A stretch of 9,862 nt of DNA. Source: Streptococcaceae bacterium (lineage in GTDB: Bacteria > Bacillota > Bacilli > Lactobacillales > Streptococcaceae). Positions 1 to 5,901 of the stretch are shown here, piece after piece. The position numbers and the translations under genes were made by a program. The notes below the pieces were generated by a model. That model ran no database searches, was not told where the DNA came from, and saw nothing but the letters and a program-made list of their open reading frames with translations. The stretch is from contig JAISYB010000079.1 of the NCBI GenBank assembly GCA_031270215.1, forward strand, positions 1-9,862, written 5' to 3'. The first letter of the stretch is position 1. Each line of letters opens with the position of its first letter.

Positions 1-42
1 TTGATTTTTTATATTCTTAGATATGTTTTTTACTTTAATCAA
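1..42 (-). CDS. N-terminus of a probable ABC transporter ATPase (partial, leaves the window)
   Basis: A TTG start at 42-40 opens a frame that stays open to the window edge and reads MIKVKNISKNIKNQ. This is the usual opening of ABC-transporter ATPases (a first beta strand of the type 'hydrophobic-K-V-x-N-I-S-K'). A good ribosome binding site, GAGGTGAT, sits 6 bases upstream (54-49) and overlaps the stop of the preceding membrane-protein gene, so the two are translationally linked. An in-frame GTG at 51-49 is possible but lies inside that ribosome binding site. No Walker motif is visible because only 14 codons are in the window. The ATPase call is therefore inferred from the N-terminus plus the two upstream permease-like genes. 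Confidence 0.55.
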   Translation of the reverse strand, partial: MIKVKNISKNIKNQ

Positions 43-52
43 CTTTATCACC

Positions 53-778
53 TCAATCTAACTTAATTTTTTTTGCTTTACTTATTGATACCTGAGCTAT
101 TACGTAAATTATCAAGCTTAGTAAAAAAGTTTCGATATTTAGTACACTGTCATATAAAAGCAAATTCAAAGTTTTCATTTGGAAGTCTGTCGCTAATATG
201 ATAACGATTAGGAAAATCACGCCTAAAATTGTTTCTAAATAATCTTTTCTAATATAAATACTCAAGCCTAAAACCGTTATACTTTCTAAAAATGCTATTC
301 TTGATAGAATCATAGTTATCACTTTAATTTTACTTTCAAATTTATATGTATGTAACATATCGGGGGTAAACATTTTTACTAAAAAATACATCAGCGCAAA
401 ATACAGTATCACATATAGCGAAAGTTTTATGATAGTAATCCCCTTTATTTCATTAGTCAGTTTTCTATGATTTCCCGTTCGTGATGTCAACATCGTTAAA
501 TATGAATTAGGCGTAGTCAAACACTTAAATGCGCCAATAAAGAAGCCGCCCATCAGAAATAAAAATTGTGGCATAAATAAGGTTATATCCGTTTTATCTA
601 TGTACTCATATTTATTTGAGCTTACAAATATCCTATTAAAGAAATCATCTATGCTCAGCTTCATATTATCATCTAAAAGATATGTGCCTAGTCTATTCCT
701 TACTAATAAAAATGAAGTTGTTGTAATACAGACTAAAATGATTATAAAAATAATATTATTTTTAAGTCTAAAATACAT
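53..778 (-). CDS. six-helix membrane protein, probable ABC-2 type permease of a peptide cassette
   Basis: This 241-residue protein is strongly hydrophobic, with about six predicted membrane segments (roughly residues 9-26, 73-87, 115-137, 156-176, 181-199 and 213-232). A hydrophilic stretch after segment 1 could face outside, and a basic loop before segment 3 could be cytoplasmic. It has no ATP-binding motif and no protease motif that I can see. Its start overlaps the end of the upstream membrane-protein gene by 11 bp, and a probable ABC ATPase begins 10 bp after its stop. It is therefore most likely one of two permease subunits exporting, or giving immunity to, the peptide encoded at 1654-2057. 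Size and layout recall the DUF2705-type integral membrane proteins of Firmicutes, but I cannot confirm the family. The coding sequence is very AT-rich compared with rnr or alaA, suggesting horizontal transfer. Confidence 0.75.
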   Translation of the reverse strand: MYFRLKNNIIFIIILVCITTTSFLLVRNRLGTYLLDDNMKLSIDDFFNRIFVSSNKYEYIDKTDITLFMPQFLFLMGGFFIGAFKCLTTPNSYLTMLTSRTGNHRKLTNEIKGITIIKLSLYVILYFALMYFLVKMFTPDMLHTYKFESKIKVITMILSRIAFLESITVLGLSIYIRKDYLETILGVIFLIVIILATDFQMKTLNLLLYDSVLNIETFLLSLIIYVIAQVSISKAKKIKLD

Positions 779-1589
779 TTCGCTTAACCTTTCTTATTCC
801 TAAGATATTTAAAGCAATCGCTACTGCGAGTATTAATATTAACGGTATAAAGGTCTCAAAAAATGAATATAGCGTGTTAAATGCTGTCACGCAATTAAAA
901 ATCTTAAATGGTAAATAATTCGTTAAAACGCCTAAATTTCCATATAAGTGATAGATTGCTAAGACAATGATGATTATTTTATATTCCTTATTTACAAAAA
1001 ATGATATGCCTATCCCTAGCAGTGCAAATACAAATGCTAGCGCAAAATAGATAGTAAAGCTCATAAATATAAAAAATAAATATGGGTGTTTTGAATAAAA
1101 ATCTTTTGGAAAAATCGATGCAAATTCGCCAATATAAGTAAAAGCTTTTCGGTTGTATACAAATATCGCAGCAAAAGAATAAAATGCACTAAAGGTTAAA
1201 GATGTTGTAAACGCGGCAATTAATGAATAGCTTAATATTGTCTTTAACAAAGCATTACCTAGCTTTTTAAATCGTTGTTTCCCCAAATTAAAATAACTCC
1301 TACATTCTTTATAAAACGGAAGAATTGGAATTATAAAGAAAATCGGGAGAAAATTTATTGTATAAAACATGGATGAATCGACAAGATTGGGCCATGTCAT
1401 AATTTCTCTTAAAAATGCCATCATCATTTCTTTTTTATCACCTTGTACCAAGTCTGGTGCTGAGTAATCCATAAAAACAATCCCTAAAAACTCACTTGCA
1501 AACATCCAAGATATTAAAAGTGATAAAAACAGTAGTGAAAACGTTATGATGATATATTTATTGATTAACCTTGTTTTAAATATCTTCAT
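768..1589 (-). CDS. six-helix membrane protein, probable first permease subunit of the peptide cassette
   Basis: This 273-residue protein has about six membrane segments (roughly residues 10-31, 80-95, 114-145, 170-200, 205-222 and 242-266). An extracytoplasmic loop of about 50 residues follows helix 1. The topology is that of an ABC-2 type permease or a bacteriocin-associated membrane protein; no enzyme motif is visible. The ATG at 1589 is preceded by AAGGG about 9 bases upstream. The gene follows the secreted-peptide gene by 64 bp, with a hairpin in the gap, and overlaps the next membrane-protein gene by 11 bp. It probably pairs with that protein as a heterodimeric channel for the ATPase starting at position 42. 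Base composition is strongly AT-rich like the rest of this cassette. The specific family is not identified. Confidence 0.75.
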   Translation of the reverse strand: MKIFKTRLINKYIIITFSLLFLSLLISWMFASEFLGIVFMDYSAPDLVQGDKKEMMMAFLREIMTWPNLVDSSMFYTINFLPIFFIIPILPFYKECRSYFNLGKQRFKKLGNALLKTILSYSLIAAFTTSLTFSAFYSFAAIFVYNRKAFTYIGEFASIFPKDFYSKHPYLFFIFMSFTIYFALAFVFALLGIGISFFVNKEYKIIIIVLAIYHLYGNLGVLTNYLPFKIFNCVTAFNTLYSFFETFIPLILILAVAIALNILGIRKVKRNVF

Positions 1590-1609
1590 TATCTCATTCC
1601 CTTAAAGTT

Positions 1610-1642
1610 GAAAGACTAGAAATCTAAAACTCCTAGCCTTTC
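1610..1642 (-). promoter_or_regulatory. intercistronic hairpin between peptide gene and permease gene
   Basis: A 10-bp inverted repeat (GAAAGGCTAG with CTAGTCTTTC in the transcript, one G-U pair, 13-base loop) lies between the stop of the peptide gene and the permease start. It is not followed by a T-run, so it is not a canonical terminator. It more likely protects or processes the mRNA so that peptide is made in excess of transporter, as is common in peptide-exporter operons (inference). Confidence 0.6.
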
Positions 1643-1653
1643 TCTTAATATTT

Positions 1654-2057
1654 TTAAGCGTTATCTGGTGACCAAGAACCTTTTATAGTTACTGATCCAC
1701 CACCAGTGTTATTGGTCTTTCTTAATCCTAGACGGTAGTAATAACCACCTTGAGCATTAGGTGTTGCAAATTCTGCTCTTTTCCCCCTTTGTACTTCTGT
1801 ACCTCCTCTAAATGCACCCTCGCTATTTTTCATATTAGCGCTAATCCAAGCATCTCCTGATGTATCTGTTAATAAATTAATAACTCCATTAAGCCCTGTC
1901 GTAGATTTTAATAAATAACCAGTAAATTTTTCTGCTCCAGAATATGTAACTGTAAAGTTCTCAAATCCTTCAAGCGCTCTTGCGGACGTAACTGTTGCCC
2001 CCAGTCCAACGTATAGACCTAATACTAAGCCTAATGATAAAATCCTTTTTTGTTCAT
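1654..2057 (-). pseudogene. secreted cysteine-free peptide (DUF2712-like or bacteriocin-like), signal-peptide region out of frame by one base
   Basis: A frame open from about 2079 to the TAA at 1656-1654 encodes a mature region of about 108 residues starting RALEGFENFTVTYSG and ending VTIKGSWSPDNA. It is rich in G, S, T and N and has no cysteine. Upstream lies a hydrophobic stretch ending GLGATVTSA, an ideal signal-peptidase I site. The only start with a ribosome binding site (GGGAGGGG, 8 bases before the ATG at 2057) reads MNKKGFYH and stops. Seven As instead of six at 2046-2051 would restore MNKKRILSLGLVLGLY and one 134-residue preprotein. The missing base may be a real mutation, a phase-variable or slippage site, or a sequencing error. 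No in-frame ATG, GTG or TTG could replace the start before the mature region. The gene leads a cassette with two permease-like genes and an ABC ATPase. The C-terminal GSWSPD resembles DUF2712-type small secreted proteins as I remember them; antimicrobial function is unproven. Confidence 0.75.
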
Positions 2058-2088
2058 GTTTATTACCCCTCCCGTAATTTTAACTCTA

Positions 2089-2113
2089 TCACTATATTAA
2101 AATTTTATAGTGA
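2089..2113. repeat. inverted repeat TCACTATA / TATAGTGA in the peptide-gene leader
   Basis: Perfect 8-bp arms (2089-2096 and 2106-2113) are separated by 9 AT bases, about 32 bp upstream of the peptide start codon. It may be a repressor operator or an RNA hairpin near the ribosome binding site. The sequence cannot decide between them. Confidence 0.5.
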
Positions 2114-2117
2114 AATT

Positions 2118-2162
2118 TTATATAAACTCGGAACTCTCATGATAATTCCGAGAATATAACAT
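2118..2162 (-). CDS. possible 14-codon leader ORF overlapping the dyad
   Basis: ATG at 2162-2160 with AAAGGG 9 bases upstream reads MLYSRNYHESSEFI and then stops with TAA. The whole 26-bp dyad lies inside it, so translation could control whether the hairpin forms. Short ORFs arise by chance in AT-rich DNA, so confidence is low. Confidence 0.2.
   Translation of the reverse strand: MLYSRNYHESSEFI
2127..2152. promoter_or_regulatory. 26-bp dyad in the peptide-gene leader: operator or attenuator
   Basis: Arms CTCGGAA and TTCCGAG flank a centre containing the palindrome TCATGA; 22 of 26 positions are symmetric about the centre. In the minus-strand transcript the 7-bp stem is followed by TTTATAT, a weak U-run, so it could act as an attenuator. 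As DNA it is a good dimeric-regulator site. It lies downstream of the predicted promoter and upstream of the peptide gene. Confidence 0.5.
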
Positions 2163-2188
2163 TAGTTCTTACCCTTTATTACCCTCTT

Positions 2189-2218
2189 ACTATACCATAC
2201 AATCTTTTTTTTGCACAA
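2189..2218 (-). promoter_or_regulatory. probable sigma-A-type promoter of the peptide cassette
   Basis: On the minus strand an extended -10, TGG-TATAGT (hexamer at 2194-2189), follows a -35-like TTGTGC (2218-2213) by 18 bases. It would give a leader of about 130 bases containing both dyads. It begins only about 40 bp from the dispersed repeat at 2257-2283. Confidence 0.5.
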
Positions 2219-2256
2219 ACTTTTCTGTTTTTAATTATTCGTTTAATTTTTAGGCT

Positions 2257-2283
2257 ATTGCTACGTCGTTAAACGCTGCTGTC
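2257..2283. repeat. copy A of a dispersed 27-bp repeat
   Basis: The sequence starting ATTGCTACGTCGTTAAACGC matches 5604-5630 at 25 of 27 positions, in the same orientation. This copy lies just beyond the smpB terminator and just before the peptide-cassette promoter, at the boundary between core and AT-rich DNA. The other copy abuts the secG stop codon. Confidence 0.7.
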
Positions 2284-2322
2284 CGATATTGGCAGGCACA
2301 CCGTAAGTGATTTCCGAATTTA

Positions 2323-2351
2323 AAAAAGCTTGAGATTATCCCAAGCTTTTT
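2323..2351 (-). terminator. rho-independent terminator of rnr-smpB
   Basis: The arms AAAAAGCTTG and CAAGCTTTTT form a perfect 10-bp inverted repeat. In the minus-strand RNA the stem extends inward (GG/UC and AU pairs) and ends in UUUUUU. It lies about 107 bp after the smpB stop. The A- and T-runs on both sides could make it bidirectional. Confidence 0.8.
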
Positions 2352-2458
2352 ACTATTTATACTTCTCTCAGATTTTCTGTGAACGAACCATTTACTGGCT
2401 GTTCTTTCAAAATTTTTCATCTTAAGCTTAATCATCAATTTCTCAAATAAGCTGATTT

Positions 2459-2923
2459 CTACCTTATCTTCCCTTTCATCACTCTCGCAATTTCACGCTC
2501 TTGGTCTTTGCGTTTGAGAGTTTCTCGTTTATCGTATTGTTTTTTACCGTGAGCGATACCGATTAAGACCTTGGCATAGCCATCCTTGATATAAACCTTA
2601 AGCGGAACAATCGTCGTGCCGGGATTTTTTAATTCAATAGCTAATTGGTTAATTTGCCTGCGGTGAAGCAAAAGCTTTCTTGCTCTGAGCGGATCATGGT
2701 TGTAAATATTTCCCTGTTCATATGGCGAAATGTGCACATTATACAGCCATGCCTCACTCCCTCTAACACGCGCATAGCCGTCCTTCAAATTGATTTTCGA
2801 CTGTCTAATCGACTTAATCTCAGTGCCTTGCAGGACAATCCCCGCTTCAATTGTTTCTAAAATTTCATAGTCATGCCGCGCTTTCTTATTCTGGGCTAAA
2901 ACGCGACCTTCTCCTTTTGGCAT
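2459..2923 (-). CDS. smpB: SsrA-binding protein SmpB
   Basis: SmpB binds tmRNA (ssrA) and brings it to stalled ribosomes for trans-translation, tagging unfinished proteins and releasing the ribosome. The 154-residue length is normal for the family. The N-terminal GEGRVLAQNKKARHDYEI, the central GTEIKSIR and LKDGYARV, the HISPYEQGN segment and the basic C-terminal tail (KKQYDKRETLKRKDQEREI, then ARVMKGKIR) are all classical SmpB signatures. The tail is the part that enters the empty mRNA channel. The ATG at 2923 has GAGGTGAT five bases upstream. It lies 20 bp after rnr in the same direction, the common Firmicutes rnr-smpB order, and the two proteins act in the same pathway because RNase R degrades the non-stop mRNA. 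The ssrA RNA gene is not visible in this window. Confidence 0.97.
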   Translation of the reverse strand: MPKGEGRVLAQNKKARHDYEILETIEAGIVLQGTEIKSIRQSKINLKDGYARVRGSEAWLYNVHISPYEQGNIYNHDPLRARKLLLHRRQINQLAIELKNPGTTIVPLKVYIKDGYAKVLIGIAHGKKQYDKRETLKRKDQEREIARVMKGKIR

Positions 2924-2943
2924 TTAATCACCTCTTTTACTCT

Positions 2944-5214
2944 CTAGCGCTTCTTGCGTCCTTTTTTCTTCTTCGTAGCTTTTTGATAAAATGGCTGCGG
3001 ATTGCCTTTAGCTATTGGTTGTTTGCTTGGTTTTTTCTTAGCTTTTTGCACCGTTTTGACAAATTCCTCATCGAGCTGGGCAAGCATTTTAAAGTCAATC
3101 TCACCGGTTTCTGCGTCTGATTTTACCAATTCAACCTCAATTCTTTGCCCAAGCTTGAGTACTCGACCGCTCTTTTCTCCGATTAATGCCATTGTATTTT
3201 CTTGATAATTGAAATACTCATCCAGATTGCTGATATGAATCATGCCCTCAATCGAGTTAGGTAATTCGACAAATAAACCAAAGCGTGTGACACTTGAGAT
3301 GACCCCGACAAAACTTTCGCCAACGTATTCTGACATAAACTCAGCCTTCTTAACCTTCTCAACTTCACGCTCAGCATCAACCGCACGTCTTTCACGCTGA
3401 CTAGCCTGTGTTGCAATTTCACCTAATCGCTCTAGCAGCTTTTCTTGATTTAGCTTCGGCTTATCCTTGTAAAAGCGAATCATTCGGTGAACAATTAAAT
3501 CAGGATACCTGCGGATTGGCGAGGTAAAATGTGTGTAAAATTCTGCCGCCAAACCAAAATGTCCTTCATTGATTTCTGAATAACGTGCCTGCTGCATACT
3601 TCTAAGCAGCATATTACTCAAGATAGCTTCACTCTCACGTCCCTTTATCCGCAATAAAAATGCCTGCAAGTCACGCTGGTCAACTTTACTAATCGTTCCC
3701 TTTACACTTTCACCCAGCATACTTGCAAAATTGAAAAATCGTGTTAATTTCTCCATTTTCGGGTGTTCATGTATCCGATAGATAAATGGCAGCTTACGTT
3801 GCGCAAAATGCTCAGCTACTGTTTCATTAGCAACAAGCATGAATGACTCAATCAACCGCTCGGCAACACCACGTGACCTTACCTTAATATCAGTCGGCAC
3901 GCCTGCACTATCGACAATAATCTTCGCTTCTGTCGTTTCAAAGTTTAATGCACCGCGCGTTTCACGCTTTGCCTCCAAGATGTGATGTAAAGATTTCATC
4001 AGCGTAAGCATTGGCACCAACGTTTGATATTGTGCAGTTAATGCTTCGTCCTCGTCAAAAATCGCATTAACATCATCATAAGTCATTCTCGCATTCGTTT
4101 GAATCACTGACTCATCAAGCTTATAGCGTACAACTTTCCCTTTTTGGTCGATTTCCATTAAACAAGTCATGGTTAATCTCGGCACATTTGGATTGAGCGA
4201 ACAAATGCCATTGGATAATCTTTCAGGCAACATCGGTACGACACGATCCGTTACATAGACACTCGTACCACGTTCAAATGCCTCAGTATCTAAGGCTGAA
4301 TGTTCAGTCACATAATGTGATACATCTGCGATATGAACGCCTAGCTCAAAGTTGCCATTCTCTAAACGCTTGACCTGTACAGCATCATCTAAATCCTTGG
4401 CATCAGCGCCGTCAATCGTTATAATCTCAGCATCTCTGAAATCCAAACGACCTGCAAATTCCTGCTCACTCGCTAGCTCCGGTATTGTTTTAGCTTCTGC
4501 AAGTACCTTTTGAGGAAACTGAAGTGGAATATCCATTGACTCAAGGATTTCCAAAACGTCAATCCCGCGCGTTTCTTTATCCGCCAAAACCTCGGTAATC
4601 TTGACCTGAAAGGTTTGCGGAAACTCTATATTAGGATAATAGGTAATCTCTGATGTGACTAAGCTGCCGTCCTCTGGATTTAATCCCTCTCGTTCAGCAT
4701 ATGCTAGATAAGGTATTTTACGATTTTTTGATTGAATCGTCCCGATTAAATCCGTTTCCGCGATTGTTTGAGCGTCAAGTGCACGAAAAATACCGACAAT
4801 CTTGGTTAATTTTCGTTCAATGATTTGGGTAATCTTACCCTCTGCCCCACGATTTTGTGCTTGATTGGCAAGACCTATAACCACAAATTCAACCAGATCA
4901 CCATCTAAGGCAAACAAGGTATGTTCCTTAGCAACGTAAATCTCTGGCTCGTCAGGGTCAACTGAAATGAAGCCAAACCCCTTTGCGTTAGCACGAAAAA
5001 TACCGGTTAATTTAACCTTTTTACTGACAACACCGATTTTCCCATTTGCTTTGATTTCAACCTTACCGGCACGCTCCAAGCTTGCAATGATTTGAACTAA
5101 ATGTTTAAAATCGCGTGCCTTGGTTAATTGTAAGCCACTTGCTAGCTCTTTCATTGAAATGCTAGACTTGCTTTGATTTTTTAAATAATTGAAAATTTCT
5201 TGTTTTGTTTTCAT
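2944..5214 (-). CDS. rnr: ribonuclease R (RNase II family 3'-5' exoribonuclease)
   Basis: RNase R processively degrades structured RNA from the 3' end and clears non-stop mRNAs with tmRNA-SmpB. From the ATG at 5214 the protein has 756 residues. Domains in order: N-terminal winged-helix (about 1-65), two cold-shock-type OB folds (about 68-130 and 135-220), the RNB catalytic domain (about 255-600) and an S1 domain (about 632-712, with RFGLFVELPNSIEGMIHISN). A lysine-rich tail follows (720-756). The metal-binding cluster is intact in TIDGADAKDLDDAV (D268, D274, D276, D277). A longer start at GTG 5220 is possible, but AAGAAAG is only 1 base from it and 7 bases from the ATG, so I prefer the ATG. 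The start region is copied in a 44-bp tandem array immediately upstream, which may affect translation. smpB follows 20 bp downstream. Confidence 0.95.
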   Translation of the reverse strand: MKTKQEIFNYLKNQSKSSISMKELASGLQLTKARDFKHLVQIIASLERAGKVEIKANGKIGVVSKKVKLTGIFRANAKGFGFISVDPDEPEIYVAKEHTLFALDGDLVEFVVIGLANQAQNRGAEGKITQIIERKLTKIVGIFRALDAQTIAETDLIGTIQSKNRKIPYLAYAEREGLNPEDGSLVTSEITYYPNIEFPQTFQVKITEVLADKETRGIDVLEILESMDIPLQFPQKVLAEAKTIPELASEQEFAGRLDFRDAEIITIDGADAKDLDDAVQVKRLENGNFELGVHIADVSHYVTEHSALDTEAFERGTSVYVTDRVVPMLPERLSNGICSLNPNVPRLTMTCLMEIDQKGKVVRYKLDESVIQTNARMTYDDVNAIFDEDEALTAQYQTLVPMLTLMKSLHHILEAKRETRGALNFETTEAKIIVDSAGVPTDIKVRSRGVAERLIESFMLVANETVAEHFAQRKLPFIYRIHEHPKMEKLTRFFNFASMLGESVKGTISKVDQRDLQAFLLRIKGRESEAILSNMLLRSMQQARYSEINEGHFGLAAEFYTHFTSPIRRYPDLIVHRMIRFYKDKPKLNQEKLLERLGEIATQASQRERRAVDAEREVEKVKKAEFMSEYVGESFVGVISSVTRFGLFVELPNSIEGMIHISNLDEYFNYQENTMALIGEKSGRVLKLGQRIEVELVKSDAETGEIDFKMLAQLDEEFVKTVQKAKKKPSKQPIAKGNPQPFYQKATKKKKGRKKR

Positions 5215-5258
5215 AAACACACTTTCTTGAATAATAAAATTACTTGTTCTGCTTTCAA
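5211..5258 (-). CDS. mini-ORF 2 upstream of rnr (TTG start), stop overlaps rnr start
   Basis: Fifteen codons read MKAEQVILLFKKVCL, then TGA. The TGA (5213-5211) overlaps the rnr ATG (5214-5212) as ATGA, the classic arrangement for translational coupling. The peptide starts like RNase R itself (MKTKQEIF), as expected from the duplication. Expression is unproven, and the TTG start with the weaker AAGAACG site makes it the less likely of the two mini-ORFs to be initiated directly. Confidence 0.35.
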   Translation of the reverse strand: MKAEQVILLFKKVCL

Positions 5259-5302
5259 AAACACACGTTCTTGAATAATAAAATTACTTGTTCTGTTTTC
5301 AT
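5255..5302 (-). CDS. mini-ORF 1 upstream of rnr (ATG start), coupled to mini-ORF 2
   Basis: Fifteen codons read MKTEQVILLFKNVCF, then TGA. The stop overlaps the TTG of mini-ORF 2 (TTGA). It has the same AAGAAAG-type site and spacing as the genuine rnr start, so a ribosome that can start rnr should also be able to start here. Confidence 0.4.
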   Translation of the reverse strand: MKTEQVILLFKNVCF

Positions 5303-5401
5303 AAATCCACTTTCTTGAATAATAAAAATTACTGGCTCTTTTATCTAAATGACAGTCTTGGTGCCATAAAAAACGAGATTAAAGCCTTGACTTTGGATAA
5401 C

Positions 5402-5431
5402 AAAAAGAGGCTGTGACATAAGTCGCACCTC
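5402..5431 (-). terminator. rho-independent terminator of secG
   Basis: In the minus-strand RNA the stem GAGGTGCGAC with GTCACAGCCTC (one bulged base, loop TTAT) is followed by TTTTTG. It separates secG from rnr, so rnr should have its own promoter between here and 5302. I see no convincing -35/-10 pair for it in that stretch. Confidence 0.8.
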
Positions 5432-5432
5432 T

Positions 5433-5635
5433 GTTTAATGTTCGTAATTACGGGGAACAAACGCTGCCGACTAGTCAGCACCTAAGGGAAACCTACTAAG
5501 GCATGTTGCCACTAGCTTTTCCTTAAGCCACCAAAGTGGCAACTTCATTGCCTGAAAAGCGAAAATTTTCAAACATTGGCGAATATTTGCCCACAATTCC
5601 CTAATTGCTACGTCGTTAAACGCCGCCGTCAATCT
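5433..5635. other. structured intergenic element between the secG stop and its terminator
   Basis: About 200 bp with no ORF in any frame and several dyads. The 9-bp arms GTTGCCACT (5505-5513) and AGTGGCAAC (5535-5543) form one; a near-palindrome lies at 5466-5479. Its ends carry related 13-mers, AAACGCTGCCGAC (5459-5471) and AAACGCCGCCGTC (5618-5630), as direct copies 159 bp apart. It starts exactly after the secG stop and looks like an inserted small non-coding repeat or MITE remnant. No transposase remnant is recognisable. Confidence 0.5.
5604..5630. repeat. copy B of the dispersed 27-bp repeat
   Basis: Matches 2257-2283 at 25 of 27 positions (two T-to-C differences), same orientation. It forms the right end of the structured intergenic element, five bases from the secG stop codon. 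Confidence 0.7.
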
Positions 5636-5872
5636 TTATTTTGATGATAAAAAGACAATCAGAAACGCAATAATCAGCCAAACACCAGTTAAGACTGCTG
5701 TGGCACGCTGCATCACTGCCTCAAAGCCACGAGCCTTTTGCTTGCCGAATAATTGATCTGCGCCGCCAGTAAAGGCACTAGCTGCCGAATTTTGCTTGCT
5801 TGGTTGCATTAAAATTGTAATCACGATAATAATTGAAAGAACGACTAAGATACCAACTAGAATATTACTCAC
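5636..5872 (-). CDS. secG: preprotein translocase subunit SecG
   Basis: SecG is the small subunit of the SecYEG channel and assists protein export across the membrane. Two membrane helices (about residues 3-22 and 55-75) flank a polar loop containing the family signature: LMQPSKQNSAASAFTGGADQ followed by LFGKQKARG. A longer reading from GTG 5884 is possible, but the ribosome binding site GGAGG (5882-5878) lies inside it. The GTG at 5872, five bases after GGAGG, is therefore the likely start and gives 78 residues, normal for the family. An extended -10 promoter lies at 5902-5910 and a terminator at 5402-5431. secG is often directly followed by rnr in Firmicutes; here 415 bp of repeats and a terminator separate them. 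Confidence 0.93.
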   Translation of the reverse strand: MSNILVGILVVLSIIIVITILMQPSKQNSAASAFTGGADQLFGKQKARGFEAVMQRATAVLTGVWLIIAFLIVFLSSK

Positions 5873-5901
5873 TTCTACCTCCACTTAAATTCACTTTGGT
5901 T

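Larger units (their letters stand above)
5199..5331. repeat. 44-bp tandem repeat, three copies, overlapping the rnr start
   Basis: Copies lie at 5199-5242, 5243-5286 and 5287-5331 (the last has one extra base). Copies 1 and 2 agree at 40 of 44 positions. Each copy contains a start codon in the equivalent position (minus strand: ATG 5214, TTG 5258, ATG 5302) and the AAGAA-type ribosome binding segment. The unit is the first codons of rnr plus its leader, which points to slippage duplication of the initiation region. Because 44 is not a multiple of 3, the copies do not simply extend the rnr N-terminus. Confidence 0.9.

Noticed and set aside
2250..2438. 62-codon minus-strand ORF after smpB
   Set aside because: It runs through the smpB terminator hairpin and the dispersed repeat, has no proper ribosome binding site and no recognisable protein features.
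2352..2458. ssrA (tmRNA) gene next to smpB
   Set aside because: No tRNA-Ala-like ends or tag reading frame could be found in this gap.
2645..3205. Plus-strand ORFs antisense to smpB and the rnr C-terminus
   Set aside because: All are opposite to strongly conserved coding sequences and lack ribosome binding sites.
5199..5331. CRISPR-like array (44-bp periodic repeat)
   Set aside because: The copies are contiguous with no unique spacers and include the rnr start; this is a simple tandem duplication.
5345..5372. Sigma-54-like TGGCAC on the minus strand upstream of rnr
   Set aside because: The -12 half reads CTGTC rather than TTGC, so the essential GC is missing.
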